Assembly (NCBI RefSeq): GCF_019209935.1 | Contig: NZ_JAHUTN010000010.1 | Coordinates: 1 to 64,000 of the forward strand | Direction of reading: 5' to 3' | Length of the DNA: 64,000 bases | Source of the DNA: Corynebacterium sp. TAE3-ERU16 | Lineage (GTDB): Bacteria; Actinomycetota; Actinomycetes; Mycobacteriales; Mycobacteriaceae | Shown here: positions 1-9,252 of the stretch, in pieces | How positions within the stretch are numbered: position 1 is the first letter of the stretch | How the letters are laid out: each line of letters begins with the position of its first letter | The notes under the pieces: model-generated | Seen by the model: the letters and a program-made list of their open reading frames with translations, nothing else | The model's database searches: none | Told to the model about the DNA's origin: nothing | Translations under genes and position numbers: made by a program

Positions 1-379
1 CCCCCCGCGGGCGGGGCCGCGGCGGCGCGCCCCCCCCCCGCGGGGGGGGGGGGGGGGGGGGTTAAACTCGCCGTCGGGTACCCGCTGTTGTGTGTTTTCG
101 CCAAACTATAAGACTCTCTAGGGGGGCGGCCCGGGCCCGGGGGGGGGGGGGGGGGGGCCCCCCCCCCCCGGCCCCCCCCACCACGGGTCGTGCCGGTCAC
201 CGGAAATGGTCACCAGGGGTTCCGTTCCGGATAACGTGACGGTACCCGGTAGTTCAGATATACCGGACGAACGGGTCCGGGTCGGGGACTTTTCACGGTC
301 CGTCCCGGACACCCGGGGACACCGGGTCGGGGGTCGCGAGTGAAATCCGCCACCGGCCGGTGGGGTGTGCGGGGTGCGT
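1..379. other. Low-complexity contig end and gene-free stretch
   Basis: Bases 1-60 and 130-178 are runs of C and G broken by a few other bases, which is not normal bacterial sequence and suggests a poorly called contig end. From about 180 to 379 the sequence has ordinary composition, with short CCGG-type repeats but no convincing gene. The DUF4921 gene ends at 380. I would not trust any reading frame in 1-180. Confidence 0.75.
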
Positions 380-1759
380 TCAGTGCCCGCTGAGGAACGG
401 GTTGTACCGGAGGCTGTTGCGTTCCAGCCGGCACTCGGTGGCGATCCTCAGGTCCGGGGCGATGGCGCCGTCGTCACGCAGGCGGTACATCGCCGCCACC
501 ATCCGGTCCCTGATCGACTGGGGGGAGATGGTGTTGAGGTAGATCTTCGTGCCGCCCTCGAAGCCCGCGAGCGTGGACACCCGCCACTTGATGACGACAC
601 GCCACGGCATCGGCATGTCCAGGTCGATGGGCTTGTGGTGCCACTCCTCGTTGCACGGGACGTCGGGGCCGGCGGCGGCGTGGCACGCGTGGATGAGATC
701 GCTCATCGCGCGGACCTCCTCGTCGGACTGCAGCCAGGGTTCCGGTGTCGCGGACTTCGAGTAGATCTCCAGGGTCGGGTAGCGGTGTCCGATACCGGCG
801 AAGCAGATCGCGTGGTCGTTCTCCGCGATGGTGAGGTTGTGGTAGCCGGCGTAGTCCACCGCCAGCTCGTTGTACATGTTCGGGTTGGCGCGCAGTTGCG
901 CGATCTCCGTGTCGGCCTGCACGCCACGCTCGTCGATGGCGACGAGCTGCTTGTGCAGATGGTCGAAGGAGGCGCCCGCGGGCTTGAGCCAGTTCTGGAA
1001 CACGGCCACGTACGGCGTGTAGCGGTTGCGGTTGTAGAGGTCGGCCGCCGCGGCGATCGTGAACCGGATGAGTGCTGCGTGCTCGTCCGGGGTGAGCGTG
1101 CCCGAGGACGCGAGCTGGCCCGTGTCCGTGGCCCCCGGCGCGAAGTGGTTGCGGGCGATGATGATGTCGTGCCCGCCGGCGAAGAACCCACCCGCGCGCT
1201 CCAGGAGATCGGACTCGGTGAGGTCCGCGACCTCGTCGGCGCCGAGCACCCCGGACGCCCGGAGCCTGGTCTCGACGGTCCGGCGCACGTGTTCCCGCCC
1301 CTCGGTGTCCGCGATGTAGGCGGCCATGCGGGCGGATGTGGCGGAATCCATGATGAATCCGTAGTTCGCCCGCCAGTAGTCGTAGGAGACGATCTCGAAG
1401 AGATTGGGGACCCGGCGGAACTCCGCGGTGGTGTCGTGCAGCTGGTGGGGGAGCAGCCCCGTGACGATCTCCCACCCATCGCCGTCACCGGCGGTGTGGT
1501 CCGCGTGTGTACCCCCGGTACGCACCATGCGTGCCTTCTCCGGGGGAGTCAGCAGCAGGTTGCCGGGGCAGAAGGCACAGTGGTGGTCGGTGTCGATCTC
1601 CGAGAGGGGGGTCGTGGCGGCGGCGGGAACCGACAGGGGTCGGTTTCCACGTCCGGGGACCGTCCACACCTCCGTGCCGGTGAACGGGTTGACCTGCTTG
1701 ATCGTCCCGTCCGCCATTGTCGTGAGCGGCGTCTGTCGGGTGGGAAAATAGGGGCTCAT
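380..1759 (-). CDS. DUF4921 family protein, GalT/HIT-like
   Basis: A 459-residue protein that resembles the corynebacterial DUF4921 family, related to the galactose-1-phosphate uridylyltransferase/HIT superfamily. Seen: a Cys pair CAFC at residues 61-64, placed like the GalT zinc site, and an NWLKPAGAS-FDHLH motif ending near residue 269, in the place of the GalT active-site HPH. The substrate is unknown; a nucleotidyltransferase or phosphorylase activity on a nucleotide sugar is inference. The ATG at 1759 is preceded by GGAGAA, which supports this start. The divergent gene at 1791 lies only 31 bp away, so both promoters share that gap. It has no obvious partner genes. Confidence 0.8.
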   Translation of the reverse strand: MSPYFPTRQTPLTTMADGTIKQVNPFTGTEVWTVPGRGNRPLSVPAAATTPLSEIDTDHHCAFCPGNLLLTPPEKARMVRTGGTHADHTAGDGDGWEIVTGLLPHQLHDTTAEFRRVPNLFEIVSYDYWRANYGFIMDSATSARMAAYIADTEGREHVRRTVETRLRASGVLGADEVADLTESDLLERAGGFFAGGHDIIIARNHFAPGATDTGQLASSGTLTPDEHAALIRFTIAAAADLYNRNRYTPYVAVFQNWLKPAGASFDHLHKQLVAIDERGVQADTEIAQLRANPNMYNELAVDYAGYHNLTIAENDHAICFAGIGHRYPTLEIYSKSATPEPWLQSDEEVRAMSDLIHACHAAAGPDVPCNEEWHHKPIDLDMPMPWRVVIKWRVSTLAGFEGGTKIYLNTISPQSIRDRMVAAMYRLRDDGAIAPDLRIATECRLERNSLRYNPFLSGH

Positions 1760-1778
1760 AATTCTCCAGAATATTCGC

Positions 1779-1784
1779 TAGTGT
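1779..1784 (+). promoter_or_regulatory. -10 element TAGTGT for a leaderless start at 1791
   Basis: TAGTGT lies 6 nt before the ATG at 1791 and there is no Shine-Dalgarno sequence on this strand. This fits a transcript that begins at or next to the start codon. Confidence 0.45.
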
Positions 1785-1790
1785 GGCGGC

Positions 1791-2189
1791 ATGCCCACGA
1801 TAGTTTTTGACTGCCTGGTTCCCGACACGGATGCGGACGGTCTGTCCGAGCGCTTCAGTCGCGCGACCGATGAGCTCGTCGAGGCCGGTGAGATCGAGGC
1901 CGCGAGCGTCGTCCTCGACCCTTCACCGCGTGTTGACCCGGATCTGGAGGCGGAGCTCCGGAGGATCTACCGTGTGGAACATGCGGACCTCGACATGGCC
2001 GATGCCTCGGTCTGTCGCTACCGGATCCAGCTGGACGGGGTCCGCGGGTCGGTGAATCAGCTGGCGATGACCCTGTCCCGGCTGCTGACACCGCCCGCCG
2101 TTCTGCCGCGGGACCGCGTGCTGCTGGAACAGGAGGCGCTGTACGAGCGGCCCGCCACCTACCCCTGGTCGGTCCGGGTCGCCAGGTAG
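1791..2189 (+). CDS. Hypothetical protein (132 aa)
   Basis: I do not recognise this protein. It is 132 residues, acidic, without membrane segment or signal peptide, and begins MPTIVFDCLVPDTDADG. Its codon use, with G/C-rich third positions, matches the neighbours, so it looks like a real gene. The ATG follows a -10-like TAGTGT by 6 nt. Its 3' end overlaps the end of the convergent glycerate kinase gene by 31 bp. Its middle part (residues 60-95) could form a helix followed by a short strand, but no motif supports a function. Confidence 0.6.
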   Translation: MPTIVFDCLVPDTDADGLSERFSRATDELVEAGEIEAASVVLDPSPRVDPDLEAELRRIYRVEHADLDMADASVCRYRIQLDGVRGSVNQLAMTLSRLLTPPAVLPRDRVLLEQEALYERPATYPWSVRVAR

Positions 2190-3343
2190 CGTTCCGCCAG
2201 CTGGCGACCCGCCTCCCGCAACCGGGTCTCGGTCCGGTGCGGATCCTCGACGCCGTCCCGCGGGCCGAGTTCGATGCCGATCACTCCCTCGGGCAGGTCG
2301 GTACGGATCTCTCCGGCGACGACCGCGGCCGGGGTCCCGGTCCGGCCCGCGATGTCGAGGACCGTTCCCACGACCTTGCCGGTGAAGCTCTGTCCGTCGA
2401 CCCGTCCCTCGCCGGTGACGACGAGATCGGCGTCGGCGGAGAAGCCGGGTAGCCCCACGGCGTCTGCGACGGTCCGCGCCCCCGGGCGCAGGCGCACGCG
2501 CGGTTCACCGCCGGTGACGACGGAGCTCAACCAGTGCAGGCCCACGGGGATTCCTCCGGCGGCACCGTAACCGGGGGTTCCCGGGTCGATGCCGGCGAAG
2601 TCGCAGAAATGGTGGAGGCCGGCGTCGAGCCGTCCGATCAGTTCGGGGTCCGCGCCCTTCTGCGGACCGAACACCGCGGCGGCTCCCTCTGGGCCGGTGA
2701 CCGGTGCGGTGACGTCGGCGAGGAGGGTCCACTCGACGGCGGCGGCCCGCACATTCAGCTGTGCGGTGTCGATGTCCGCCAGCTCCGCGAGGTGCTCACC
2801 CCCCTGGGGCAGTGCCCGCCCCGCGGCGTCGAGGGGCTGTGCACCGAGGGCGATGAGGATCCCCGTCCCACCGTCCACGGTCGCGGATCCACCGAGCCCC
2901 AGGACTATGTGCACCGCACCGCGGGAGACCGCGTCCGCTATGAGCACGCCCGTCCCGAAGGTGTCACCCGTGCCGGGCACCGGGGTGTCCGCGACCGCCG
3001 GGAGCCCGGAGGCTGCCGCGACGTCGATGTAGGCCTGCGGGACCCCGGTCCCTCCGCCGGTGGCGTCGAAGACGTAGGAGGCCTCCGTGAGGCGTCCGGC
3101 GGCGGTGACCGTCGGGAGTACGCACACCTCGCCACTGAAGCAGGAGGCCGTACCCTCACCGCCGTCGGCCATCGGCACGAGGATGATCTCCCCGTCAGGA
3201 CAGATCTCGGTGAATCCGGCACCGATCCACTCCGCGGCCTGGGCTCCGGTGGCGGTGCCCTTGAAGGAATCGGGGGCCAGGACCACGGTCGGCCCCGGGG
3301 TGGTGCCGGTCGGTGTGTTCGGTTCGGTCACGGGGTTCTCCAC
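2159..3343 (-). CDS. glxK: Glycerate kinase
   Basis: Phosphorylates D-glycerate with ATP in glyoxylate/glycerate use (type 1 glycerate kinase family). Seen: the N-terminal signature VVLAPDSFKGT near residue 20, PMADGGEGT near residue 57, and Gly-rich segments such as GLGGSATVDGGTG in the middle, all typical of the family. The length of 394 residues is near the usual 370-390. The first 15-20 residues are Thr/Pro-rich and may be extra, so the true start could lie slightly downstream. The gene is alone on its strand, and its 3' end overlaps the hypothetical gene at 1791-2189. The symbol glxK is used for family membership only; 2- or 3-phosphoglycerate as product cannot be told from sequence. Confidence 0.88.
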   Translation of the reverse strand: MENPVTEPNTPTGTTPGPTVVLAPDSFKGTATGAQAAEWIGAGFTEICPDGEIILVPMADGGEGTASCFSGEVCVLPTVTAAGRLTEASYVFDATGGGTGVPQAYIDVAAASGLPAVADTPVPGTGDTFGTGVLIADAVSRGAVHIVLGLGGSATVDGGTGILIALGAQPLDAAGRALPQGGEHLAELADIDTAQLNVRAAAVEWTLLADVTAPVTGPEGAAAVFGPQKGADPELIGRLDAGLHHFCDFAGIDPGTPGYGAAGGIPVGLHWLSSVVTGGEPRVRLRPGARTVADAVGLPGFSADADLVVTGEGRVDGQSFTGKVVGTVLDIAGRTGTPAAVVAGEIRTDLPEGVIGIELGPRDGVEDPHRTETRLREAGRQLAERYLATRTDQG

Positions 3344-3378
3344 CTGTTCGGGTCTGTCCGGTCCGGCGTCACGGACGC

Positions 3379-3384
3379 TACTGT
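3379..3384 (+). promoter_or_regulatory. -10 element TACTGT before the lipase gene
   Basis: TACTGT sits 7 nt before the ATG at 3392. The G-run between them could act as a weak Shine-Dalgarno but is too close to the start, so a leaderless transcript is more likely. Confidence 0.4.
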
Positions 3385-3391
3385 GGGGGTC

Positions 3392-4456
3392 ATGGAATTC
3401 AGCTGGATCGCATCCGGTTCACGGATGGTCGCCGCGGTACTGCTCGCCGGTGTGGTCAGTTTAACGGGCGGGGGAGTCGGTGCGGCCGGGGTGCCCGACC
3501 CTCCGGTGGAGGGCAACGGGACGACCGGGCCCCGGAACACGGACCTGGCCGCGGCGAGGTCCGTGGAACGGGCGCTGGGGTATCCGCCCCTGGTCCCGGA
3601 GGGGGTCAATGATCCGGGGTGCCGGGTCTCCCCGGGGCGGGAGCAGGCGGTGGTGCTCGTCCACGGCACGGATTCGACGCTCTACGCGGACTACTCACTT
3701 CTCGGTGCCGAACTGGCCGATGAAGGTTGGTGCGTCTACGGGCTGGACTACGGACGTGGTCCCGGACGTGATGACGGGTTCGGGTGGCGCCCGATCACCG
3801 AATCGGCGGCCGAGCTTGATGCCACGGTCACCGCGGCGCTCCGGTCCTCCGGTGCGCGGAAGGTCTCCCTGATCGGTTTCTCCCAGGGGGCGACCGTCGC
3901 ACGGTACTGGACGAACGTCATCGACGGCGGGGAACATACAGCGACCTGGATCGGCCTGGCTTCCCCCACCCGGGGAGGTGGACCGGACGGACTGACCCGC
4001 GTGCTCCCCCTGATCCCGCAGCCGTTCCGGGACGCGGTGCTGTCCCCGGCGCTGCAGGACCTGCTCGTCGGGTCGCCGTTCCTGACGGAGCTCAACGCGG
4101 CTGGGGAGACGGTCCCCGGTCCCGCCTACGTGACCGTGTCCACCCGTTTCGACGAGATGATGTGGCGCGAAGACCTGCAGGCGATACGGGGTGACCGGAC
4201 CCGGAACATCGTGCTGCAGGATCTCTGTCCGGCGAACCTCGGTGGGCACATGTTCATGCCCTACAACCCCACCGTGGTGGCCCTCGTCAAATACCTGTTG
4301 GTCGATTGGCAGGCCGGGGGTGGGGAGGGGGAGGTTTCCTGCGTTCCGGTGCCTCTCGGGGCAACGATCCTGCCCATCGCGGTGGAGTCGAATCTCGGAA
4401 AACTGCAGGGTATGCCACATAATCGGGAGGGTGTGATCTATGGCACACAATTTTGA
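3392..4456 (+). CDS. Secreted lipase/esterase, alpha/beta hydrolase
   Basis: A 354-residue exported hydrolase similar to the actinobacterial extracellular lipase family (EstA/lipase class 2 type). Seen: an N-terminal signal peptide with a basic-hydrophobic start (residues 1-32), an oxyanion VLVHGTD at 88-94, and the nucleophile elbow GFSQG at 162-166. A downstream GGHMFMPYNP segment probably holds the catalytic His. The family acts on acylglycerols or esters outside the cell; the actual substrate is not known. The ATG at 3392 is chosen because it begins the signal peptide; the reading frame is open far upstream, over the antisense of glycerate kinase. It is monocistronic and followed by gdhA after 173 bp. 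Confidence 0.85.
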   Translation: MEFSWIASGSRMVAAVLLAGVVSLTGGGVGAAGVPDPPVEGNGTTGPRNTDLAAARSVERALGYPPLVPEGVNDPGCRVSPGREQAVVLVHGTDSTLYADYSLLGAELADEGWCVYGLDYGRGPGRDDGFGWRPITESAAELDATVTAALRSSGARKVSLIGFSQGATVARYWTNVIDGGEHTATWIGLASPTRGGGPDGLTRVLPLIPQPFRDAVLSPALQDLLVGSPFLTELNAAGETVPGPAYVTVSTRFDEMMWREDLQAIRGDRTRNIVLQDLCPANLGGHMFMPYNPTVVALVKYLLVDWQAGGGEGEVSCVPVPLGATILPIAVESNLGKLQGMPHNREGVIYGTQF

Positions 4457-4599
4457 GTTGCGCGACAGGTATTGCCAGTCAAGACTGGAGTAAACCCCGT
4501 CGCAGCACCGCGACCCACGGGGTCCCGGACATCCCCGTCCCGCCGCACGGCGAAACGGGGAACCGGTCTCGGGACGGCGCAGTCCGTCCCCTGTCGTAA

Positions 4600-5973
<1,374 letters not shown>

Positions 5974-6008
5974 TCCGACCCCCGGGGATCACATCCGTGA
6001 TCACCGCG

Positions 6009-6064
6009 ACGACCCCGTTCACCGGCCCGCCAGTCATGGCGGGAATCCGGGAACGGGGTCGTTT
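6009..6064 (+). terminator. Terminator after gdhA
   Basis: A long hairpin: ACGACCCCGTTC (6009-6020) pairs with GAACGGGGTCGT (6051-6062), with an inner CCCGCC/GGCGGG stem, followed by TTTCA. It separates gdhA from the sepIVA-like gene. Confidence 0.8.
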
Positions 6065-6131
6065 CACGTCCGTGGGTGGACGGGCTGCAGGAACCGTACT
6101 GTGTCCTCACTCCCCGGCGTCGATTGTTGGG

Positions 6132-6137
6132 TACCGT
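6132..6137 (+). promoter_or_regulatory. -10 element TACCGT before the sepIVA-like gene
   Basis: TACCGT ends 7 nt before the ATG at 6145, with no Shine-Dalgarno sequence; a leaderless start is likely. Confidence 0.45.
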
Positions 6138-6144
6138 ATGTGGC

Positions 6145-6918
6145 ATGTACCGCGTATTTGAATCCCTTGACGAGCTCAACGCCACCGTGGAGCAGGCCTA
6201 CGGCGTGCCGATGTCCTCGAACTGCCTCGTGCCCCGGACGGAGATGCTCCGGCTCCTCGATGACCTCCGCGAGGCCCTGCCGCAGGAGGTCGATGACGCC
6301 CAGGACGTCCTGGACAAGCGGGATGACCTCATCCGCGGTGCCGAGGAGCAGGCGGAGTACCTGGTCACCGAGGCGGAGAACGAGGCCTCCGCACTGGTGT
6401 CCACGGCACGCACGGACGCCGACGCCATGGTCGCCGACGCGGAGAACCACGCCAACCTCCTCGTCGCCCGCGCGGAGGAGGAGGCCGAGCGTCTCGTGAC
6501 TGATGCGCGGCGTGAGGCGGAGGCGACGGTCGACCGCGCCAACGCCGAGGCGGAACGTCTCGTGGCCAAGGGTAACGAGACCTACCAGCGCAGCGTCGAC
6601 GAGGGGCTCGCGGAGCAGCACCGGCTGGTCAGCGAGTCCGAGGTCGTCCGTAGGGCGAACGAGGAGGCCCACCGGATCGTCGACTCCGCCCACGCCGACT
6701 CCAACCGGCTGCGCGGCGAATGCGACGCCTTCGTCGACTCGAAGCTCGCCGAGTTCGAGGAATCACTGTCCGCGACGCTGCGGAGCGTGTCCAAGGATCG
6801 CGCCGCGCTGCGCCGCGGAGCCGGTGCCGCCGGCCGCGGTGAGCGTCCCGAGCACCGGGACCGGCCCGAGCGCCCCGAACGCGGCACCCGCTACTCCGCC
6901 CGCGGCTACGAGGAGTAG
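6145..6918 (+). CDS. sepIVA: DivIVA-like coiled-coil septation protein (SepIVA-like)
   Basis: A 257-residue protein with a short DivIVA-type N-terminus (MYRVFESLDELNATVEQAYG) and a long Ala/Glu-rich coiled coil from about 45 to 215. The tail is Arg/Gly/Pro-rich. In mycobacteria the gene directly before DUF177 and rnc is the DivIVA-domain protein SepIVA, which acts in cell division and envelope growth; the same order here supports the assignment. The ATG at 6145 is preferred because the DivIVA motif begins there and a -10 element lies just upstream; an in-frame ATG at 6076 is inside the gdhA terminator region. The tail has repeated ERPE/RPERPE-like units. Function is inferred from synteny and domain. 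Confidence 0.75.
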   Translation: MYRVFESLDELNATVEQAYGVPMSSNCLVPRTEMLRLLDDLREALPQEVDDAQDVLDKRDDLIRGAEEQAEYLVTEAENEASALVSTARTDADAMVADAENHANLLVARAEEEAERLVTDARREAEATVDRANAEAERLVAKGNETYQRSVDEGLAEQHRLVSESEVVRRANEEAHRIVDSAHADSNRLRGECDAFVDSKLAEFEESLSATLRSVSKDRAALRRGAGAAGRGERPEHRDRPERPERGTRYSARGYEE

Positions 6919-6990
6919 CTCCGGCCCGGTTCCCCGCGGGTTCCGGCGATCTGGGCGGTTGTCCGCCCAGAGGGTAGGCTGTGGGACGTC

Positions 6991-7527
6991 ATGAACTCAC
7001 CATTTGTATTTGATGTCGCAGCACTGCTGCGCTCCTCGGCCACCCCGACACAGTGCACCCAGACCGGCCCGAGTCCGTTACGGATAGGGCTACCCCTGGT
7101 CGCCATCGCCGAAGGCGCCGACGTCACCGTCGACGCCTTCCTCTCACCCCTCGGTGACGCCGTCCTCGTCGACGCCACGGTCACCGCACCACTCACCGGC
7201 GAATGCGCCCGCTGTCTCCGCCCCCTGGACGTCGAGCACTCCTTCCACGTGAACGAGGTGTTCGCGGCCTCCGACGACTTCGTCAGGGGCGATTCCGCGG
7301 ACGATGACGCGGAGGAGAACCCGCCGCGCATCGAGGGAACGGAACTCGACATCCAGCAGGCGCTCACCGATGTGGTCGGGCTGAACCTGCCCTTCTCACC
7401 GACCTGCGACTACTTCGGCATCGGCGAATGCGACTCCGAGCGCACCCCGGAACCCGACGGGGTGTCGGGGAGGGACGAGAAGAACCTCCCGGATCCCCGC
7501 TGGGCCGGTCTGGAGAAGTTCCTGTGA
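6991..7527 (+). CDS. DUF177/YceD family protein
   Basis: A 178-residue member of the DUF177 (YceD) family, linked in many bacteria to ribosome/rRNA metabolism and often found next to rpmF or rnc. Seen: the CARCLRPL cysteine motif near residue 72, the conserved acidic region DIQQAL near residue 125, and a second cysteine pair around CDYFGIGEC near residue 145. The gene ends at the TGA that overlaps the GTG of rnc (GTGA), so translation is coupled. There is no rpmF beside it here. The precise biochemical role in actinobacteria is not established. Confidence 0.85.
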   Translation: MNSPFVFDVAALLRSSATPTQCTQTGPSPLRIGLPLVAIAEGADVTVDAFLSPLGDAVLVDATVTAPLTGECARCLRPLDVEHSFHVNEVFAASDDFVRGDSADDDAEENPPRIEGTELDIQQALTDVVGLNLPFSPTCDYFGIGECDSERTPEPDGVSGRDEKNLPDPRWAGLEKFL

Positions 7528-8324
7528 CCTCCAGAAAACGTCTCACCGGTGTGGAGGCGCTCCAGAGATCCTTCGCCGCCGTCGACCACACGCCCCTGCT
7601 GGCGAGCTTCGGTGTCGACCTCCCGGAGGAGCTGCTGCGGCTCGCACTGACGCACAGGTCCTTCGCCAACGAGAACGGGCACCTGCCCAACAATGAGCGC
7701 CTCGAGTTCCTCGGTGACTCGGTCCTGGGCCTCTCCGTCGCGGCCAGGCTCTACCAGCTGCATCCGACGCGTTCGGAGAGTGACATCTCCAAGATGCGCG
7801 CCTCCATCGTGAGCCGGTACGGACTCGCCGAGGTCGCCCGCGACATCGGCCTCGGTCGGTTCATCCTCCTCGGCAAGGGGGAACGGGCCAGCGGGGGTGA
7901 CGACAAGGACTCGATCCTCGCCGACACGACCGAGGCACTGCTGGGCGCGATCTACCTCGAGCACGGGTTCGAGGTCGCCCGCTCCGTGGTGCTCCGGCTG
8001 TTCTCCCACCTCATCGAGACGGCCGCCGCGACGGGCATGCACAACGACTGGAAGACCTCCCTGCAGGAACGCCTCGCGGAGCGGAAACTGCCCATGGCGG
8101 AGTACTCCGTCACCTCCGAGGGCCCGGACCACGACCGTCAGTTCACCGCGCGGATCACCGTCGCAGGCAGGGATCTCGGTGCCGGACACGGGTCGAGCAA
8201 GAAGACCGCCGAGCAGGACGCCGCGGCGATCGCGTACGCGCGGCTGCGCGACGAGCTCGACTTCGGGCCCGATTCGCCCGAGACCGTCGCCCGGGAGGCG
8301 GCGTCCGGCCGGAAGCATTCCTGA
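7524..8324 (+). CDS. rnc: Ribonuclease III
   Basis: Endonuclease for double-stranded RNA; processes rRNA precursors and some mRNAs. A 266-residue protein. Seen: the catalytic signature NNERLEFLGDSVLGL near residue 55, a second acidic motif DTTEALLGAIYLEHG near residue 135, then a C-terminal double-stranded-RNA-binding domain (about 170-240) with GHGSSKKTAEQDAA. The GTG at 7524 overlaps the DUF177 stop codon and is preferred over an upstream in-frame ATG that would lie deep within DUF177. It is followed 9 bp later by mutM, so rnc and mutM are probably co-transcribed. Confidence 0.96.
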   Translation: MTSRKRLTGVEALQRSFAAVDHTPLLASFGVDLPEELLRLALTHRSFANENGHLPNNERLEFLGDSVLGLSVAARLYQLHPTRSESDISKMRASIVSRYGLAEVARDIGLGRFILLGKGERASGGDDKDSILADTTEALLGAIYLEHGFEVARSVVLRLFSHLIETAAATGMHNDWKTSLQERLAERKLPMAEYSVTSEGPDHDRQFTARITVAGRDLGAGHGSSKKTAEQDAAAIAYARLRDELDFGPDSPETVAREAASGRKHS

Positions 8325-8333
8325 GCACCGTCC

Positions 8334-9218
8334 ATGCCTGAGTTACCCGAGGTGGAGACGGTCCGGTCAGGACTGGCCCGCCTGGTCACCGACTGCCGGG
8401 TCAGTCGGGCCGAGGTGTGCCACCCGCGCGCGGCGCGGAACAATCCCGGCGGCGCGGCCGAGGTGTCGGCGGCGCTCACCGGGCGCACCGTCGCCTCCGT
8501 CGAACGCCGGGGCAAGTTCCTCTGGCTGGTCCTCGAACCTGGAGAGACCGCGCTTCTGGTGCATCTCGGCATGAGTGGACAGATGCTGATCAAGGATCCC
8601 GGTGCGGGAACCGACGATCCGAACCGGAGACATCTGCGGGCCCGCGCCGTCCTCGATGACGGGCGGGAGGTCTGGTTCGTCGATCAGCGGACCTTCGGAT
8701 ACTGGTCCACCGGGCCCCTGGTGTGCGGGCGACCGGCCACGCCCGGTACGGCACCACGGAAAGTGCCGCTCCGGGTCGCCCACATCGCCCCCGACCTGCT
8801 CGAACCTGATCTCGACTTCGGTGCCGTGGCGCGAACCCTGAAAGCCCGGGACACCGAGATCAAACGGCTGCTGCTCGCCCAGGATATCGTCTCCGGGATC
8901 GGCAACATCTACGCCGACGAGATGCTGTGGCGGGCCCGGGTCCATCCCCGACAGCGTGCCTCACGAATGTCGGTGACGCGGATCGGCGACCTGTTGGGCG
9001 CCGGAGTCGGCGTCATGCGTGACGCGCTGGCCCAGGGCGGAACCTCGTTCGATGCGTTGTACGTGAACGTGAACGGCGATTCAGGCTATTTTGATCGTTC
9101 GCTCAACGTCTACGGGCAAGCGGGAAGAGCGTGTGTGCGCTGCGGGTTCACGATCCGGCGCGAGCACTTCATGAACCGTTCCAGCCACTTCTGCGGCAAC
9201 TGCCAACGCAGATACTGA
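8334..9218 (+). CDS. mutM: Formamidopyrimidine-DNA glycosylase
   Basis: Excises oxidised purines such as 8-oxoguanine from DNA and cleaves the strand by beta/delta elimination. The 294 residues begin MPELPEVETVR, with the catalytic Pro2 and Glu3. Other marks are the conserved Lys in RRGKFLWL near residue 62, GNIYADE near residue 190, and a C-terminal zinc finger with four Cys (CVRC and CGNC, residues 263-290). It is complete and of normal length; a small insert near residue 130 (CGRPATPGTAPRK) is common in the family. It lies in the rnc-mutM pair. Confidence 0.97.
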   Translation: MPELPEVETVRSGLARLVTDCRVSRAEVCHPRAARNNPGGAAEVSAALTGRTVASVERRGKFLWLVLEPGETALLVHLGMSGQMLIKDPGAGTDDPNRRHLRARAVLDDGREVWFVDQRTFGYWSTGPLVCGRPATPGTAPRKVPLRVAHIAPDLLEPDLDFGAVARTLKARDTEIKRLLLAQDIVSGIGNIYADEMLWRARVHPRQRASRMSVTRIGDLLGAGVGVMRDALAQGGTSFDALYVNVNGDSGYFDRSLNVYGQAGRACVRCGFTIRREHFMNRSSHFCGNCQRRY

Positions 9219-9238
9219 CTTTTTCCCCAGTTTTGGGT

Positions 9239-9244
9239 TAACGT
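9239..9244 (+). promoter_or_regulatory. -10 element TAACGT before the symporter gene
   Basis: TAACGT lies 8 nt before the ATG at 9253, with no clear Shine-Dalgarno sequence. Confidence 0.45.
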
Positions 9245-9252
9245 TTCTCCGC

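Noticed and set aside
365..1810. 481-codon + strand frame over DUF4921
   Set aside because: Antisense shadow caused by high G+C; the - strand protein carries the family motifs.
2534..3391. Long upstream extension of the lipase frame
   Set aside because: It lies antisense to glycerate kinase, and the signal peptide begins at 3392.
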